The notes: a model not told the origin generated them from the letters alone. A stretch of DNA of 64,000 nt from Chryseobacterium sp. OSA05B (GCF_019970065.1 NZ_JAHXYH010000001.1:868001-932000), one strand, 5' to 3'; positions 54,350-63,310 are shown, counted from the stretch's first letter. Numbers and translations: made by a program.

Positions 54350-56964
54350 TACAAACTTTTCAGCTTCTCTTCTAAAATAGCAATTTTATCCTGAGCATCT
54401 TTCTGTTTCTGACGCTCTATCTCTACGATTTCAGGTTTGGCATTGGCTACAAATTTTTCATTTGAAAGCTTTTTGTCCACAGAAATCAGGAATCCTTTTA
54501 GATAGGCTACTTCTTCTTCTGTCTTCTTTTTCTCTTCAGCTAAATCTAAATTTTCACTTAGAGGAATAGAAACCTCAGTAGCGCCTACCAGGAATGTAAA
54601 GCTAGGCTTAGCTGTTTTTTCTCCAAAATGAATTTCTGTCACATTAGCCAGTTTTCTGATTACTGCTTCATTAGCAAATTCCGAAGCTCCGGTATACACC
54701 TCAACGGCTTCTCTAGGAGAAATTCCTTTGGTCTGACGGTAGTTTCTGATTCCTGAAATGATATCTTCAGCCGTTTCGAAGTTTTTAATGATCTCTTCAT
54801 TAAATGGTTCCACTTTTTTCTGCTGAGCAATAATTAATGCTTCTTCAATGCTTCTTTCAGAAATAGTCTGCCATAATTCCTCCGTTAAGAAAGGCATAAA
54901 CGGATGAAGCAACTTCATTAAATCTTCAAAGAAATATATTGTTTTATGATAAACTTCTTTAGAAATTCCCTCTCCGTAATTGGGCTTAATAGCTTCCAGA
55001 TACCAACCGCAGAAATCGTCCCAGATTAATTTATAAATTAAATGCAGTGCATCTGAAATTCTGAATTTCCCAAACTGATCATTAATCTCAGCAATGGTTT
55101 TATTAAGTTTATTCTCAAACCATTCAATAGTTTGCTTATCTGCAGTATTGGCAGGTTTGTCTTCATGATTCCACATATTAATCAATCGGAAAGCATTCCA
55201 GATTTTTGTCGCAAAATTTCTTCCCTGCAACATCAGATCTTTATCAAAAAGCAAATCATTTCCTGCTGCAGAACTTAATAAAATTCCAACACGAACCCCA
55301 TCTGCACCAAACTCAGAAATTAATTCCAGCGGATCCGGTGAGTTTCCTAAAGATTTTGACATTTTTCTTCTTTGGCTATCTCTTACAATCCCTGTGAAAT
55401 ATACATTTTTGAAAGGAACTTCTTTTTTGTATTCCAGTCCGGCCATGATCATTCTGGCTACCCAGAAGAAAATAATATCCGGTCCTGTCACCAGGTCAGA
55501 TGTTGGGTAATAATAGTTGATGTCTTTATTTTCAGGATCCAGAAGACCATCGAATACAGACATTGGCCATAACCATGATGAGAACCAGGTGTCGAGAGCA
55601 TCTTCATCCTGCTTCAAGTTATCAGTTGTCAGTTGCTCGTTGCCGGTTTTTTGCTTCGCCAATACCAAGGCGTCTTCAATATTTTCTGCAACTACAAAAT
55701 CATTTTCTCCGTCTCCATAGTAGAATGCAGGAATCTGCTGTCCCCACCAAAGCTGACGGGAAATATTCCAGTCACGGATGTTTTCCATCCAGTGCTTATA
55801 GGTATTTTTGAATTTCTCAGGGTAAAATTTCACCTCATCATTCATTACCACCTCTAAAGCCGGCGGAGCCATCTCAGACATTTTCAGGAACCACTGAACA
55901 GAAACTTTAGGCTCAATAACAGCACCTGTTCTTTCCGAAGTTCCCACTTTATTTACATAATCTTCTGCTTTCAGTAAAAGATCTTTTTCCTGTAATTCTT
56001 TTGCGATCTGCTTTCTTACATCAAATCTGTTCTGACCTGCATAATGTAAACCGTGCTCATTAAGGTTTCCGTCATCATCCAAAGCATCGATCATTTTCAG
56101 CTGATGCTTCTGTCCGATCTCGTAGTCATTGGTGTCGTGAGCAGGTGTAATTTTCAATGCTCCGGTTCCGAATTCAATATCTACATATTCGTCTTCGATG
56201 ATAGGAATTACTCTGCCAACGATCGGTACGATTACATTCTTCCCTTTCAGGTGAGCATACCTTTCGTCATTAGGGTTGATACATACGGCAGTATCCCCGA
56301 AAATAGTTTCGGGACGCGTTGTCGCTACGGAAAGAAATTCTTCCGAACCTTCGATTTTATATTTAAGGAAATATAATTTTCCGTTTTGCTCTTTAAATAT
56401 AACCTCCTCATCAGAGATATTGGTCTTTGCTTCAGGGTCCCAGTTAACCATTCTGTAGCCTCTGTAGATGAGTCCTTTATTATAAAGGTCTACGAAACTC
56501 TTGATCACCTGCTGAGACAATTTTTCCTCCATGGTGAAACGGGTTCTGTCCCAGTCGCATGAGCATCCCAGTTTTTTCAGCTGCTCAAGGATGGTTCCTC
56601 CGTATTTATCCGTCCATTCCCATGCATGTTTTAAGAATTCTTCACGGGTAATATCTGATTTACTGACCCCTTCAGACTTCAGTTTAGCAACAACTTTGGC
56701 TTCAGTGGCAATTGAAGCGTGATCTGTGCCCGGAATCCAGCAGGCATTAAAGCCCTGCATTCTTGCACGGCGGACGAGAACATCTTGAATGGTATTGTTC
56801 AGCATATGTCCCATGTGTAATATCCCCGTTACGTTTGGCGGAGGAATTACCACAGTATATGGTGGTTTCTCATTAGGTTCCGAATGGAAAAATTTGTTCT
56901 CCATCCAGAAGTTGTACCATTTCTGTTCAGTTTCCTGTGGATTGTACTTTTCTGAAATCTGCAT
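54349..56964 (-). CDS. valS: Valine-tRNA ligase
   Basis: 871 aa, normal length. Class I motifs PPPNVTGILHMGHMLNN (HIGH variant, about residue 45) and RRKMSKSLGNSPDPLEL; an editing domain lies between (ATTRPETIFGDTAVC). The C-terminal coiled coil (EKKKTEEEVAYLKGFLISVD, EIERQKQKDAQDKIAILEEKL) is specific to ValRS. It charges tRNA-Val. A TATTTTTG box lies about 30 nt upstream. Confidence 0.98.
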   Translation of the reverse strand: MQISEKYNPQETEQKWYNFWMENKFFHSEPNEKPPYTVVIPPPNVTGILHMGHMLNNTIQDVLVRRARMQGFNACWIPGTDHASIATEAKVVAKLKSEGVSKSDITREEFLKHAWEWTDKYGGTILEQLKKLGCSCDWDRTRFTMEEKLSQQVIKSFVDLYNKGLIYRGYRMVNWDPEAKTNISDEEVIFKEQNGKLYFLKYKIEGSEEFLSVATTRPETIFGDTAVCINPNDERYAHLKGKNVIVPIVGRVIPIIEDEYVDIEFGTGALKITPAHDTNDYEIGQKHQLKMIDALDDDGNLNEHGLHYAGQNRFDVRKQIAKELQEKDLLLKAEDYVNKVGTSERTGAVIEPKVSVQWFLKMSEMAPPALEVVMNDEVKFYPEKFKNTYKHWMENIRDWNISRQLWWGQQIPAFYYGDGENDFVVAENIEDALVLAKQKTGNEQLTTDNLKQDEDALDTWFSSWLWPMSVFDGLLDPENKDINYYYPTSDLVTGPDIIFFWVARMIMAGLEYKKEVPFKNVYFTGIVRDSQRRKMSKSLGNSPDPLELISEFGADGVRVGILLSSAAGNDLLFDKDLMLQGRNFATKIWNAFRLINMWNHEDKPANTADKQTIEWFENKLNKTIAEINDQFGKFRISDALHLIYKLIWDDFCGWYLEAIKPNYGEGISKEVYHKTIYFFEDLMKLLHPFMPFLTEELWQTISERSIEEALIIAQQKKVEPFNEEIIKNFETAEDIISGIRNYRQTKGISPREAVEVYTGASEFANEAVIRKLANVTEIHFGEKTAKPSFTFLVGATEVSIPLSENLDLAEEKKKTEEEVAYLKGFLISVDKKLSNEKFVANAKPEIVEIERQKQKDAQDKIAILEEKLKSL

Positions 56965-57043
56965 AAAATTCTATTTCTTTTGCTTACAATTTGCAAAAAT
57001 AGTCTAAAGAAAAAAAATTTTAAGTATGAATTAAAATAATTTT

Positions 57044-57051
57044 TAACTTTG
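57044..57051 (+). promoter_or_regulatory. Candidate -7 box of the DUF1573 gene
   Basis: TAACTTTG fits TAnnTTTG and lies 43 nt before the chosen ATG at 57094. Confidence 0.4.
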
Positions 57052-57093
57052 TTTCTCAAAATTTATCTAACAAACATATTAACATTCAAGAAT

Positions 57094-57558
57094 ATGAAAA
57101 AATTAATTGCAGGAATTGCATTATTTGGGACATTTGCATTAGCTTCTGCACAGACTATTACATTTGATAAAACGACTTTTGACTACGGTACTATCAAACC
57201 AAGTGCGGACGGTACAAGATTCTTTACAGTAACGAACACTGGTGATAAGCCTTTGATCCTTTCTAACGTAAAGCCTTCTTGCGGATGTACAACTCCTGAA
57301 TTCAGCCAGGATCCAATCATGCCAGGAAAATCTGCTAAGATCAAAGTGGGATATAACACTACTCTTAACGGACCTTTCAACAAAATGATCGAGGTTTTCT
57401 CTAACGACCCTGCCAACAGCAGAAGCGTAATCTATATCAAAGGTAATGTAGATGCCAGCGCTCCTGAGCCGAAGCCATTGACCGCTGAAGAGCAAAAAGC
57501 AGCCGCTAAAGCTGAAAAGAAAGCCGCTAAACTTGCTAAAAAAGCAGCAGCAAAGTAA
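57094..57558 (+). CDS. Secreted DUF1573 protein
   Basis: 154 aa from the ATG at 57094; an in-frame ATG at 57049 would add 15 residues and bury the signal peptide (MKKLIAGIALFGTFALASAQ). The mature part is an Ig-like DUF1573 domain (ITFDKTTFDYGTIKP, NVKPSCGCTTPEFSQDPI with the family Cys-x-Cys, FSNDPANSR). The last 25 residues are an Ala/Lys repeat (AEKKAAKLAKKAAAK), unusual and probably flexible. Function unknown; periplasmic or surface location. Confidence 0.9.
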   Translation: MKKLIAGIALFGTFALASAQTITFDKTTFDYGTIKPSADGTRFFTVTNTGDKPLILSNVKPSCGCTTPEFSQDPIMPGKSAKIKVGYNTTLNGPFNKMIEVFSNDPANSRSVIYIKGNVDASAPEPKPLTAEEQKAAAKAEKKAAKLAKKAAAK

Positions 57559-57579
57559 ATCTCTACTAAAAAATAAAGG

Positions 57580-57607
57580 AACCGTCTCCATGGGAGGCGG
57601 TTTTTTT
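57580..57607 (+). terminator. Rho-independent terminator after the DUF1573 gene
   Basis: AACCGTCTCC and GGAGGCGGTT pair (one G-U) around a 1-2 nt central turn plus opening bases, followed by seven T, 20 nt after the stop. Confidence 0.85.
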
Positions 57608-57755
57608 ATTACATTTAAGTGAGATTTTAGATGCTAGATGTCAGACATCAGACGTCAGATTTAGAAGTTAGATGTTAGTCAGAGACTTCTCTTTAACTTC
57701 TTAATCATTCAATTTTTACATCTTTCAATCATTAAATATAAAATATAAAAAAAAC

Positions 57756-58625
57756 ATGGACACCAATTTCTCAGATGATTTCCTGGTAAAAGGAAAATTT
57801 TCAATAAAAAAAAGCTCAACAGAATATAAAGGAAAGCTGACCAAAGAAGAAGGCGGACAGCTTTTAATACAGGAAAAAGAAAAACTCCGTGAGCTGCAGG
57901 AAAAACTGTATGCAGACGGCAGCCAATCTCTTCTTGTGATCCTCCAGGCAATGGATGCAGCAGGAAAAGACAGCCTGATAGAGCATGTTTTCGGAGGGGT
58001 AAATCCTCAGGGCTGTAATGTGACCAGCTTTAAAACCCCCAGCTCAAAAGAATATTCCCATGACTTTTTGTGGCGACATTATCTGGCACTTCCACAGAAA
58101 GGAATGATCGGCATCTTCAACAGATCCCATTACGAAAGTGTTCTGGTATGTAAAGTTCATCCAGAGTACAACCTCAGCGAGAAAACCTGGTCTTCCGTAA
58201 AGGATTTCGATGATAAATTCTGGGAAAACAGATATGAAAGCATCCGCAATTTTGAACAGCATCTAGCCCACAACGGAACCACCATTGTAAAAATATTCCT
58301 GAATGTTTCCAAAGACGAGCAGAAGAAAAGATTACTGGACAGAATCAATGAACAGGAGAAGAACTGGAAATTTTCAGCCGCTGATCTTCCGGAGCGAGCT
58401 CTTTTCCCACAATATATGGAGGCTTATGAAACGGCTATTAACGAAACTTCAAAAGACCATGCCCCATGGTATGTGCTTCCTGCAGATAATAAATGGTTTG
58501 CAAGAGTAGCCGCTATCCAGATCATTATCGACACGTTGGAAAAGATGGATCTTAAGTATCCTCAGGTGGGTGAAAAGGAAAAATCTGAGCTCATGGAAGC
58601 TAAAAAAACACTTGAGAGTGAATAA
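57756..58625 (+). CDS. ppk2: Polyphosphate kinase 2 family protein
   Basis: 289 aa. P-loop-kinase fold: Walker A LLVILQAMDAAGKDSLIEHV near residue 65, VTSFKTPSSKEYSHDFLWR, the Walker B-like GMIGIFNRSHYESVLV, and lid Arg residues in QKKRLLDRINEQEKNWKFS. One-domain PPK2 enzymes use polyphosphate to phosphorylate NMPs and/or NDPs. Direction and nucleotide cannot be read from sequence. It precedes the tandem array on the same strand after a 153-nt gap. Confidence 0.93.
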   Translation: MDTNFSDDFLVKGKFSIKKSSTEYKGKLTKEEGGQLLIQEKEKLRELQEKLYADGSQSLLVILQAMDAAGKDSLIEHVFGGVNPQGCNVTSFKTPSSKEYSHDFLWRHYLALPQKGMIGIFNRSHYESVLVCKVHPEYNLSEKTWSSVKDFDDKFWENRYESIRNFEQHLAHNGTTIVKIFLNVSKDEQKKRLLDRINEQEKNWKFSAADLPERALFPQYMEAYETAINETSKDHAPWYVLPADNKWFARVAAIQIIIDTLEKMDLKYPQVGEKEKSELMEAKKTLESE

Positions 58626-58778
58626 ACCAGAAACGTAAAATATTACATCATAGCTAAGTAACTGTAAATAAATTTAACCAAGAAGACACCTAAAAGTGAA
58701 TAATTTATTGTTCATGTGCTTTTTTTTTATAAATTTATCAAAAATTAAATTTTTACCCCAAATTATTAAACTTTAGCT

Positions 58779-59156
58779 ATGAAAAAACTTTTATTATTAC
58801 CGGCAATCGCTGTAATAGGTCTTATCTCATGCAACAGTGAGGGAACTACTCTCAATACCGTACAGAGCATGAAGACTCCACAAATGGAGAATTTCGATAA
58901 AGCTTTTAAAAGTCTGGGAGATCCACAAAACAGACCTACCGAAGAGGAAAAAAACAGAAATACCTCTGAACTGAGCGACCGAAGAAAGGCTCTTCTTGTT
59001 CCCGCATCCAAAGAACTGATCCTTTCTTCCGGCGTTACAGAATCCGAACTCACCAGAAAAACCGGTGGCGACATGAGCCAGATTATTGTGTGGGCTACCA
59101 ACATCTACATGCAGAAAAGTGACGAGATCCGTAAAAACTTAAAATCTGAGAAATAA
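58779..59156 (+). CDS. Array lipoprotein A1 (family A)
   Basis: 125 aa. Lipoprotein signal ending GLISC (Cys18). The mature part carries the array-wide block KTPQMENFDKAFKSLGDPQN, RPTEEEKNRNTSELSDRRKA, LLVPASKELILSSGVTESEL, TRKTGGDMSQIIVWATNIYM; predicted helical, charged, no other Cys. It is the most divergent A copy (about ten changes against the others). It is the first gene of the array and ends 3 nt before B1. Family not recognised. Confidence 0.85.
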   Translation: MKKLLLLPAIAVIGLISCNSEGTTLNTVQSMKTPQMENFDKAFKSLGDPQNRPTEEEKNRNTSELSDRRKALLVPASKELILSSGVTESELTRKTGGDMSQIIVWATNIYMQKSDEIRKNLKSEK

Positions 59157-59159
59157 ATC

Positions 59160-59705
59160 ATGAAAAAGTTTTTACTGCTACTAGGTATATGCTCTGTTTC
59201 TTCGGCATATGCTCAGGGAGGAATGCTGATCATTCAGAATTTCACCACTAATTATGATTTTCACGGAAATCTTTATGCCAATAACAACGTGGGCGGAGGA
59301 TGCTACCCATTGGTTGTCTCCAAAGTTCCTGATCCGATTGTAGTCCCGGCAGGCGCTACTGCAAAATATGAAAATTACAGAGACCAATATTCTTCCTCAG
59401 GCTTTCCGGTTTCTACCTGGAATGTTTATTTGGGAGCAGGATCTCCTGCCTCACCAAGACCATGGAACCATCCCAGTCTGATGCCTGGCGGTGTGATTTC
59501 CAATAACACCAAATGGTCGATGTCCAAATTCCAGATGTATCATGCAGGCACTTCTGTCCCTGAGACTTACTTTAACGGAGATATCGGAGGAACCGCTCTT
59601 CCGTGTAATACTGCTCCTGATGTGGTTAATACAGCCTGGGGAAGCGCCAAGTGGTTCACCATCACTGCCGGCACAGATGTTTACACTTATCTAGTCATTC
59701 AATAA
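59160..59705 (+). CDS. Array secreted protein B1 (family B, two-Cys class)
   Basis: 181 aa. Signal peptide ends SAYAQ, so the mature protein starts with Gln. Then MLIIQNFTTNYDFHGNLYAN, GGGCYPLV, YENYRDQYSSSGFP, PWNHPSLMPGG and ALPCNTAPD; the two Cys are shared with B4, B5 and B6. It ends TYLVIQ, unlike the usual LY. No type IX secretion tail. Unknown function. Confidence 0.83.
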   Translation: MKKFLLLLGICSVSSAYAQGGMLIIQNFTTNYDFHGNLYANNNVGGGCYPLVVSKVPDPIVVPAGATAKYENYRDQYSSSGFPVSTWNVYLGAGSPASPRPWNHPSLMPGGVISNNTKWSMSKFQMYHAGTSVPETYFNGDIGGTALPCNTAPDVVNTAWGSAKWFTITAGTDVYTYLVIQ

Positions 59706-59724
59706 ACCATTACCTTATATTACT

Positions 59725-60255
59725 ATGAAAAAAATCTCATTACTTTTATCCGCTCTGGCAGGAGTTCTTGCTTTTGCGCAAACTTCTCCTCTCGTTATTC
59801 AGAACTACAGTGCCTATAATGCAGAGGGCAGACTTCGTACCAGCCCGATAAACGCACCTGGTCCTTATATGTACGCAGCCCCCAATATTCCTTATGGATC
59901 ATTCACGATACCTGCAGGAGGGTTTACCCAGTACAATACATTCAGTACAGCCGGGACAGCTCCTTATGGGATCACATCATGGTACGTAGGAGACCCTACC
60001 AATCCGGCGAACAACGGAACATATGCCTATAACCATCCTTTTATTGCCACAGTAATGGATCCTAGTAATGTATGGGCGGGATTTGATTTCTTTCTTAAAG
60101 ATCCTGTAACCCAAAACGGAGTTGATCATTTCCGGATGGGAGATCCTGCTGTTGATCCCTGGTTCGTCAGTACAGCAACGGGAGTTAATTCAAGTGCTGA
60201 TTGGTTTACGATCACTACGCCTAGCGGCCCTACCACATATCTGCAGATCTTTTAA
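59725..60255 (+). CDS. Array secreted protein B2 (family B, Cys-free class)
   Basis: 176 aa. Signal peptide ends AFAQ. The start SPLVIQNYSAYNAEGR is shared with B3, as are PYMYAAPN, TIPAGGFTQY, YNHP and the end SADWFTITTPSGPTTYLQIF. No Cys. Central 60 residues differ from B3. It follows B1 after 19 nt and is followed by a 136-nt spacer with two hairpins. Confidence 0.83.
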   Translation: MKKISLLLSALAGVLAFAQTSPLVIQNYSAYNAEGRLRTSPINAPGPYMYAAPNIPYGSFTIPAGGFTQYNTFSTAGTAPYGITSWYVGDPTNPANNGTYAYNHPFIATVMDPSNVWAGFDFFLKDPVTQNGVDHFRMGDPAVDPWFVSTATGVNSSADWFTITTPSGPTTYLQIF

Positions 60256-60260
60256 ATAAC

Positions 60261-60285
60261 AAACAGCTGTCCTGCAGCTGTCTGT
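60261..60285 (+). terminator. Weak terminator-like hairpin after B2
   Basis: ACAGCTG-TCCTG-CAGCTGT stem, then CTGTTTTATT; T run is short. It may end the A1-B1-B2 transcript or attenuate it. Confidence 0.4.
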
Positions 60286-60307
60286 TTTATTGAAAGCCAT
60301 AGATCCG

Positions 60308-60329
60308 GAAAGCAACTGTTTTTGCTTTC
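60308..60329. other. Second hairpin in the B2-A2 spacer
   Basis: GAAAGCAA and TTGCTTTC form a perfect 8-bp stem with a 6-nt loop; no T run. Only spacer in the array longer than 70 nt. Confidence 0.45.
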
Positions 60330-60391
60330 TCAGGAAAACGTATGCTTACACTTCACATCTATTTTAAAACTTATACTAATATTTTTTAATC

Positions 60392-60760
60392 ATGAAAAAA
60401 CTCTTTTTATCAGCTATAGTAGCCATTTTAACCTTAGCATCATGTAATAATGAAGGCTCTGTCGTAAACACTGTGGAAACTATGAAAACACCACAGATGG
60501 AAAAATTTGACAAAGCTTTTAAAAGCCTTGGTGACCCACAGAATAGACCTACTGAAGAGGAGAAAAAAAGAAATACTTCAGAACTGAGCGACAGAAGAAA
60601 AGCTCTTCTTGTTCCCGCATCGAAAGAACTCATCCTTTCCACAGGTGTAAAAGAAGCGGAACTGATAAGAAAAACCGGAGGAGACATGAGCCAGATCATC
60701 GTTTGGGCGACCCAGATCTACACCCAGAAAAGTGATGAGATCAGAAAAAACATGAAATAA
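60392..60760 (+). CDS. Array lipoprotein A2 (family A)
   Basis: 122 aa. Lipobox TLASC, Cys18. The mature block is the same as in A3/A4 with KEAELIRKTGG in place of TEAELTRKTGG and TQIYTQKSDE in place of TQIYMQKSDE. A 68-nt stretch (60581-60648) is base-identical to A3 (61594-61661), although flanking codons differ at silent sites. Upstream lies the long spacer with hairpins, so it may start its own transcript. Confidence 0.85.
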   Translation: MKKLFLSAIVAILTLASCNNEGSVVNTVETMKTPQMEKFDKAFKSLGDPQNRPTEEEKKRNTSELSDRRKALLVPASKELILSTGVKEAELIRKTGGDMSQIIVWATQIYTQKSDEIRKNMK

Positions 60761-60795
60761 AATCCATAAACACTAACCTTTAAACGAATTATAAT

Positions 60796-61341
60796 ATGAA
60801 AAAACTAAGCATTATTCTAGGTCTTCTGGTGGGAATTGGTATTTCTGCGCAGTCTTCTACACTGGTCATCAATAATTACAGCGCTTATGACGCTGCAGGA
60901 AGATTTATGACGGTTGGATCGGCAGGTTCCGGTCCATCCCAGCCTTATATGTACGCTCTTCCAAACGCTCCCTACAGCATATATACAATTCCTGCAGGAG
61001 GCTATACCAAGTATGATAAGTTTGATAATACAGGCGGTGGCAATCCGATTCCGATTCCCGGATGGTATTATATTGATCCTTTAAACAGTGCCAATACGGG
61101 AAATTATCCCTACAACCATCCTATCATTACAGCCGTGACTGCCATCGACGAATGGATGGGATTTGCGTTCAACCTGACGGACAGTACAGGATATACTTAT
61201 GATACTTTTGAGGTAGGAGATCCTGTACTTTCGGGAGGTTTTCTCCAATCTACTCAAAACGGACCCAACACCGGATCTTCCGCAGATTGGTTTACGATCA
61301 CAACACCCGGTGGCCAGATTACTTATTTCCAGATCTTTTAA
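60796..61341 (+). CDS. Array secreted protein B3 (family B, Cys-free class)
   Basis: 181 aa. Signal peptide ends GISAQ. Sister of B2: LVINNYSAYDAAGR, PYMYALPNAPYSIYTIPAGG, YNHPIITAV, and the end SADWFTITTPGGQITYFQIF. The middle (WMGFAFNLTDSTGYTYDTFE) is distinct. No Cys. It is 35 nt after A2 and 63 nt before A3. Confidence 0.83.
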   Translation: MKKLSIILGLLVGIGISAQSSTLVINNYSAYDAAGRFMTVGSAGSGPSQPYMYALPNAPYSIYTIPAGGYTKYDKFDNTGGGNPIPIPGWYYIDPLNSANTGNYPYNHPIITAVTAIDEWMGFAFNLTDSTGYTYDTFEVGDPVLSGGFLQSTQNGPNTGSSADWFTITTPGGQITYFQIF

Positions 61342-61404
61342 TTTCTATTACACGATCAACAAACTTAACTTAATAAAACCTGATCATTAAAAAAAAATCT
61401 AACA

Positions 61405-61776
61405 ATGAAAAAACAACTGTTATCCGCTGCTTTTGCCATTTTAACCTTAGTATCATGCAGCAATGAAGGCTCTGCCGTAAATACCGTGGAAACGATGAAA
61501 ACTCCACAGATGGAAAAATTTGACAAAGCCTTTAAAAGCCTCGGAGATCCACAAAACAGACCTACCGAAGAGGAAAGAAAAAGAAATACCTCTGAACTGA
61601 GCGACAGAAGAAAAGCTCTTCTTGTTCCCGCATCGAAAGAACTCATCCTTTCCACAGGTGTTACAGAAGCTGAGCTTACCAGAAAAACAGGCGGCGATAT
61701 GAGCCAGATCATTGTATGGGCGACTCAGATCTACATGCAAAAAAGCGATGAAATCAGAAAAAACATTAAATCTTAA
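61405..61776 (+). CDS. Array lipoprotein A3 (family A)
   Basis: 123 aa. Lipobox TLVSC, Cys18. The mature part differs from A4 by only one or two residues (EEERKRN against EEEKKRN), yet the DNA has many silent differences, which points to selection on the protein. It starts exactly 959 nt before A4. The junction with B4 (11 nt) is base-identical to the A4-B5 junction. Confidence 0.85.
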   Translation: MKKQLLSAAFAILTLVSCSNEGSAVNTVETMKTPQMEKFDKAFKSLGDPQNRPTEEERKRNTSELSDRRKALLVPASKELILSTGVTEAELTRKTGGDMSQIIVWATQIYMQKSDEIRKNIKS

Positions 61777-61787
61777 AATTAAGCATC

Positions 61788-62351
61788 ATGAAAAAATTAC
61801 TAACCGTATTAGGCTTAGCCGCTTTTTCTCTTGGATATTCCCAGGGAGGAACACTTATTGTGAACAATTATACTCCTTTTGATTATTATGGAGCACTCAT
61901 TGCCAATAATTTTGCAGGAGGATGCTACCCGCAAGTAAGTCCTAAAACTCCTAACGGTATGATCACCGTTCCTGCCAATGCCAATATGAGTACCGGAACT
62001 GAGCTGAAGTATGACAACTACAGAGACCAATACACCTCATCGCTGTACCCGATCAACGAATGGCAGGTTAACGTTTCAGCGACCAACGGACAGGGAAGAT
62101 TATGGAATCATCCTGCGGTAGGGCCTGCTTCCCCTGTAGGTCTCAATACAAAATGGGGTGCTACAAAATTTCAAATGCTTTTTGCAGGAACTATGAATAA
62201 TGTCCCGGGATATAACGCCAATTTAAGTGTCGCGGGAAATCCATGTAGTGGGGCTGATGACTTTTACACCACCCCATCCGGAGCTAACAGTGCAGAAATG
62301 TTTATGATCTCAAGCGGAGGCATCAATTACACCTATATCAATCTTTATTAA
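61788..62351 (+). CDS. Array secreted protein B4 (family B, two-Cys class)
   Basis: 187 aa. Signal peptide KKLLTVLGLAAFSLGYSQ, almost identical to B5. Mature part: GTLIVNNYTPFDYYGALIAN, GGCYPQV, ELKYDNYRDQYTSSLYP, WNHPAVGP, GATKFQMLFAGT, GNPCSGAD and the end NSAEMFMISSGGINYTYINL. Two Cys, as in B1, B5 and B6. It follows A3 after 11 nt. Confidence 0.84.
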   Translation: MKKLLTVLGLAAFSLGYSQGGTLIVNNYTPFDYYGALIANNFAGGCYPQVSPKTPNGMITVPANANMSTGTELKYDNYRDQYTSSLYPINEWQVNVSATNGQGRLWNHPAVGPASPVGLNTKWGATKFQMLFAGTMNNVPGYNANLSVAGNPCSGADDFYTTPSGANSAEMFMISSGGINYTYINLY

Positions 62352-62363
62352 TCTGATTTACTT

Positions 62364-62735
62364 ATGAAAAAACTTTTTTTATCGGCTGTAGTAGCCGTTT
62401 TAACCTTAGGATCGTGCAGCAATGAAAGCGCTGCCGTAAACACCGTGGAAACTATGAAAACACCACAGATGGAAAAATTTGACAAAGCTTTTAAAAGCCT
62501 TGGTGATCCTCAGAACAGACCTACTGAAGAGGAGAAGAAAAGAAATACTTCGGAACTGAGCGACAGAAGGAAAGCACTTTTGGTTCCGGCTTCCAAAGAG
62601 CTCATCCTTTCCACGGGCGTTACTGAAGCTGAACTCACGAGAAAGACCGGCGGTGATATGAGTCAGATCATTGTCTGGGCTACACAAATTTATATGCAGA
62701 AAAGTGACGAAATCCGTAAAAACATTAAATCTTAA
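62364..62735 (+). CDS. Array lipoprotein A4 (family A)
   Basis: 123 aa. Lipobox TLGSC, Cys18. The signal peptide differs from A3, but the mature protein is almost the same. Starts 12 nt after B4 and ends 11 nt before B5. Silent differences to A2 and A3 are numerous over RKALLVPASKELILSTG, so the match is not a recent copy. Confidence 0.85.
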   Translation: MKKLFLSAVVAVLTLGSCSNESAAVNTVETMKTPQMEKFDKAFKSLGDPQNRPTEEEKKRNTSELSDRRKALLVPASKELILSTGVTEAELTRKTGGDMSQIIVWATQIYMQKSDEIRKNIKS

Positions 62736-62746
62736 AATTAAGCATC

Positions 62747-63310
62747 ATGAAAAAATTACTAACTATACTAGGCTTAGCCGCTTTTTCTCTGGGGTATTCT
62801 CAGGGAGGAACTCTTATTCTGAACAACTATTCTCAATATGATTTTTACGGATTCATCATTGCAAACAATCTTGCCGGTGGATGCTATCCTTATATCACCT
62901 CTGCTAATCCTGATATGGTAAGAGTTCCTGCCGATTCTCATATGGGCAACGGAAATGAACTGAGGTATGACAATTACAGAGATCAATTTGGTTCTTCATT
63001 ATATCCTATGGCTCAATGGCATGTAAGTACATCCAGTGCTCTCGGTGTGGTGAGAACATGGAATCACGGTTCTTTAATGCCTGGCGGAGTTTTATCCAAC
63101 AATACAAGATGGGCCACTACCAAATTTGTGATGTATTATCCGGGAACAACGAACCTGGCTCCGGATGATTTCAACGGTGCCATCACTATTGCAGCCAACT
63201 CATGTTATAGCGCATCTGATAATCTTATTTCGACTACGGGAAACAACAGTGCGGAAATATTTACGATCACCAGTGGGACTTCCAATATAACCTACATTCA
63301 ACTCTATTAA
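62747..63310 (+). CDS. Array secreted protein B5 (family B, two-Cys class)
   Basis: 187 aa, same length as B4 with near-identical signal peptide but a diverged mature part: TLILNNYSQYDFYGFIIANN, GGCYPYI, VPADSHMGNGNELRYDNYRD, WNHGSLMPGGVLSNNTRW, ANSCYSAS, end NSAEIFTITSGTSNITYIQL. VPADSHMGNG is shared with B6 and SLMPGG with B1, so pieces are shuffled among members. Confidence 0.84.
   Translation: MKKLLTILGLAAFSLGYSQGGTLILNNYSQYDFYGFIIANNLAGGCYPYITSANPDMVRVPADSHMGNGNELRYDNYRDQFGSSLYPMAQWHVSTSSALGVVRTWNHGSLMPGGVLSNNTRWATTKFVMYYPGTTNLAPDDFNGAITIAANSCYSASDNLISTTGNNSAEIFTITSGTSNITYIQLY

Noticed and set aside
57049-57093. Upstream ATG of the DUF1573 frame
   Set aside because: Would place 15 residues before a clear signal peptide, and starts within the candidate -7 box.
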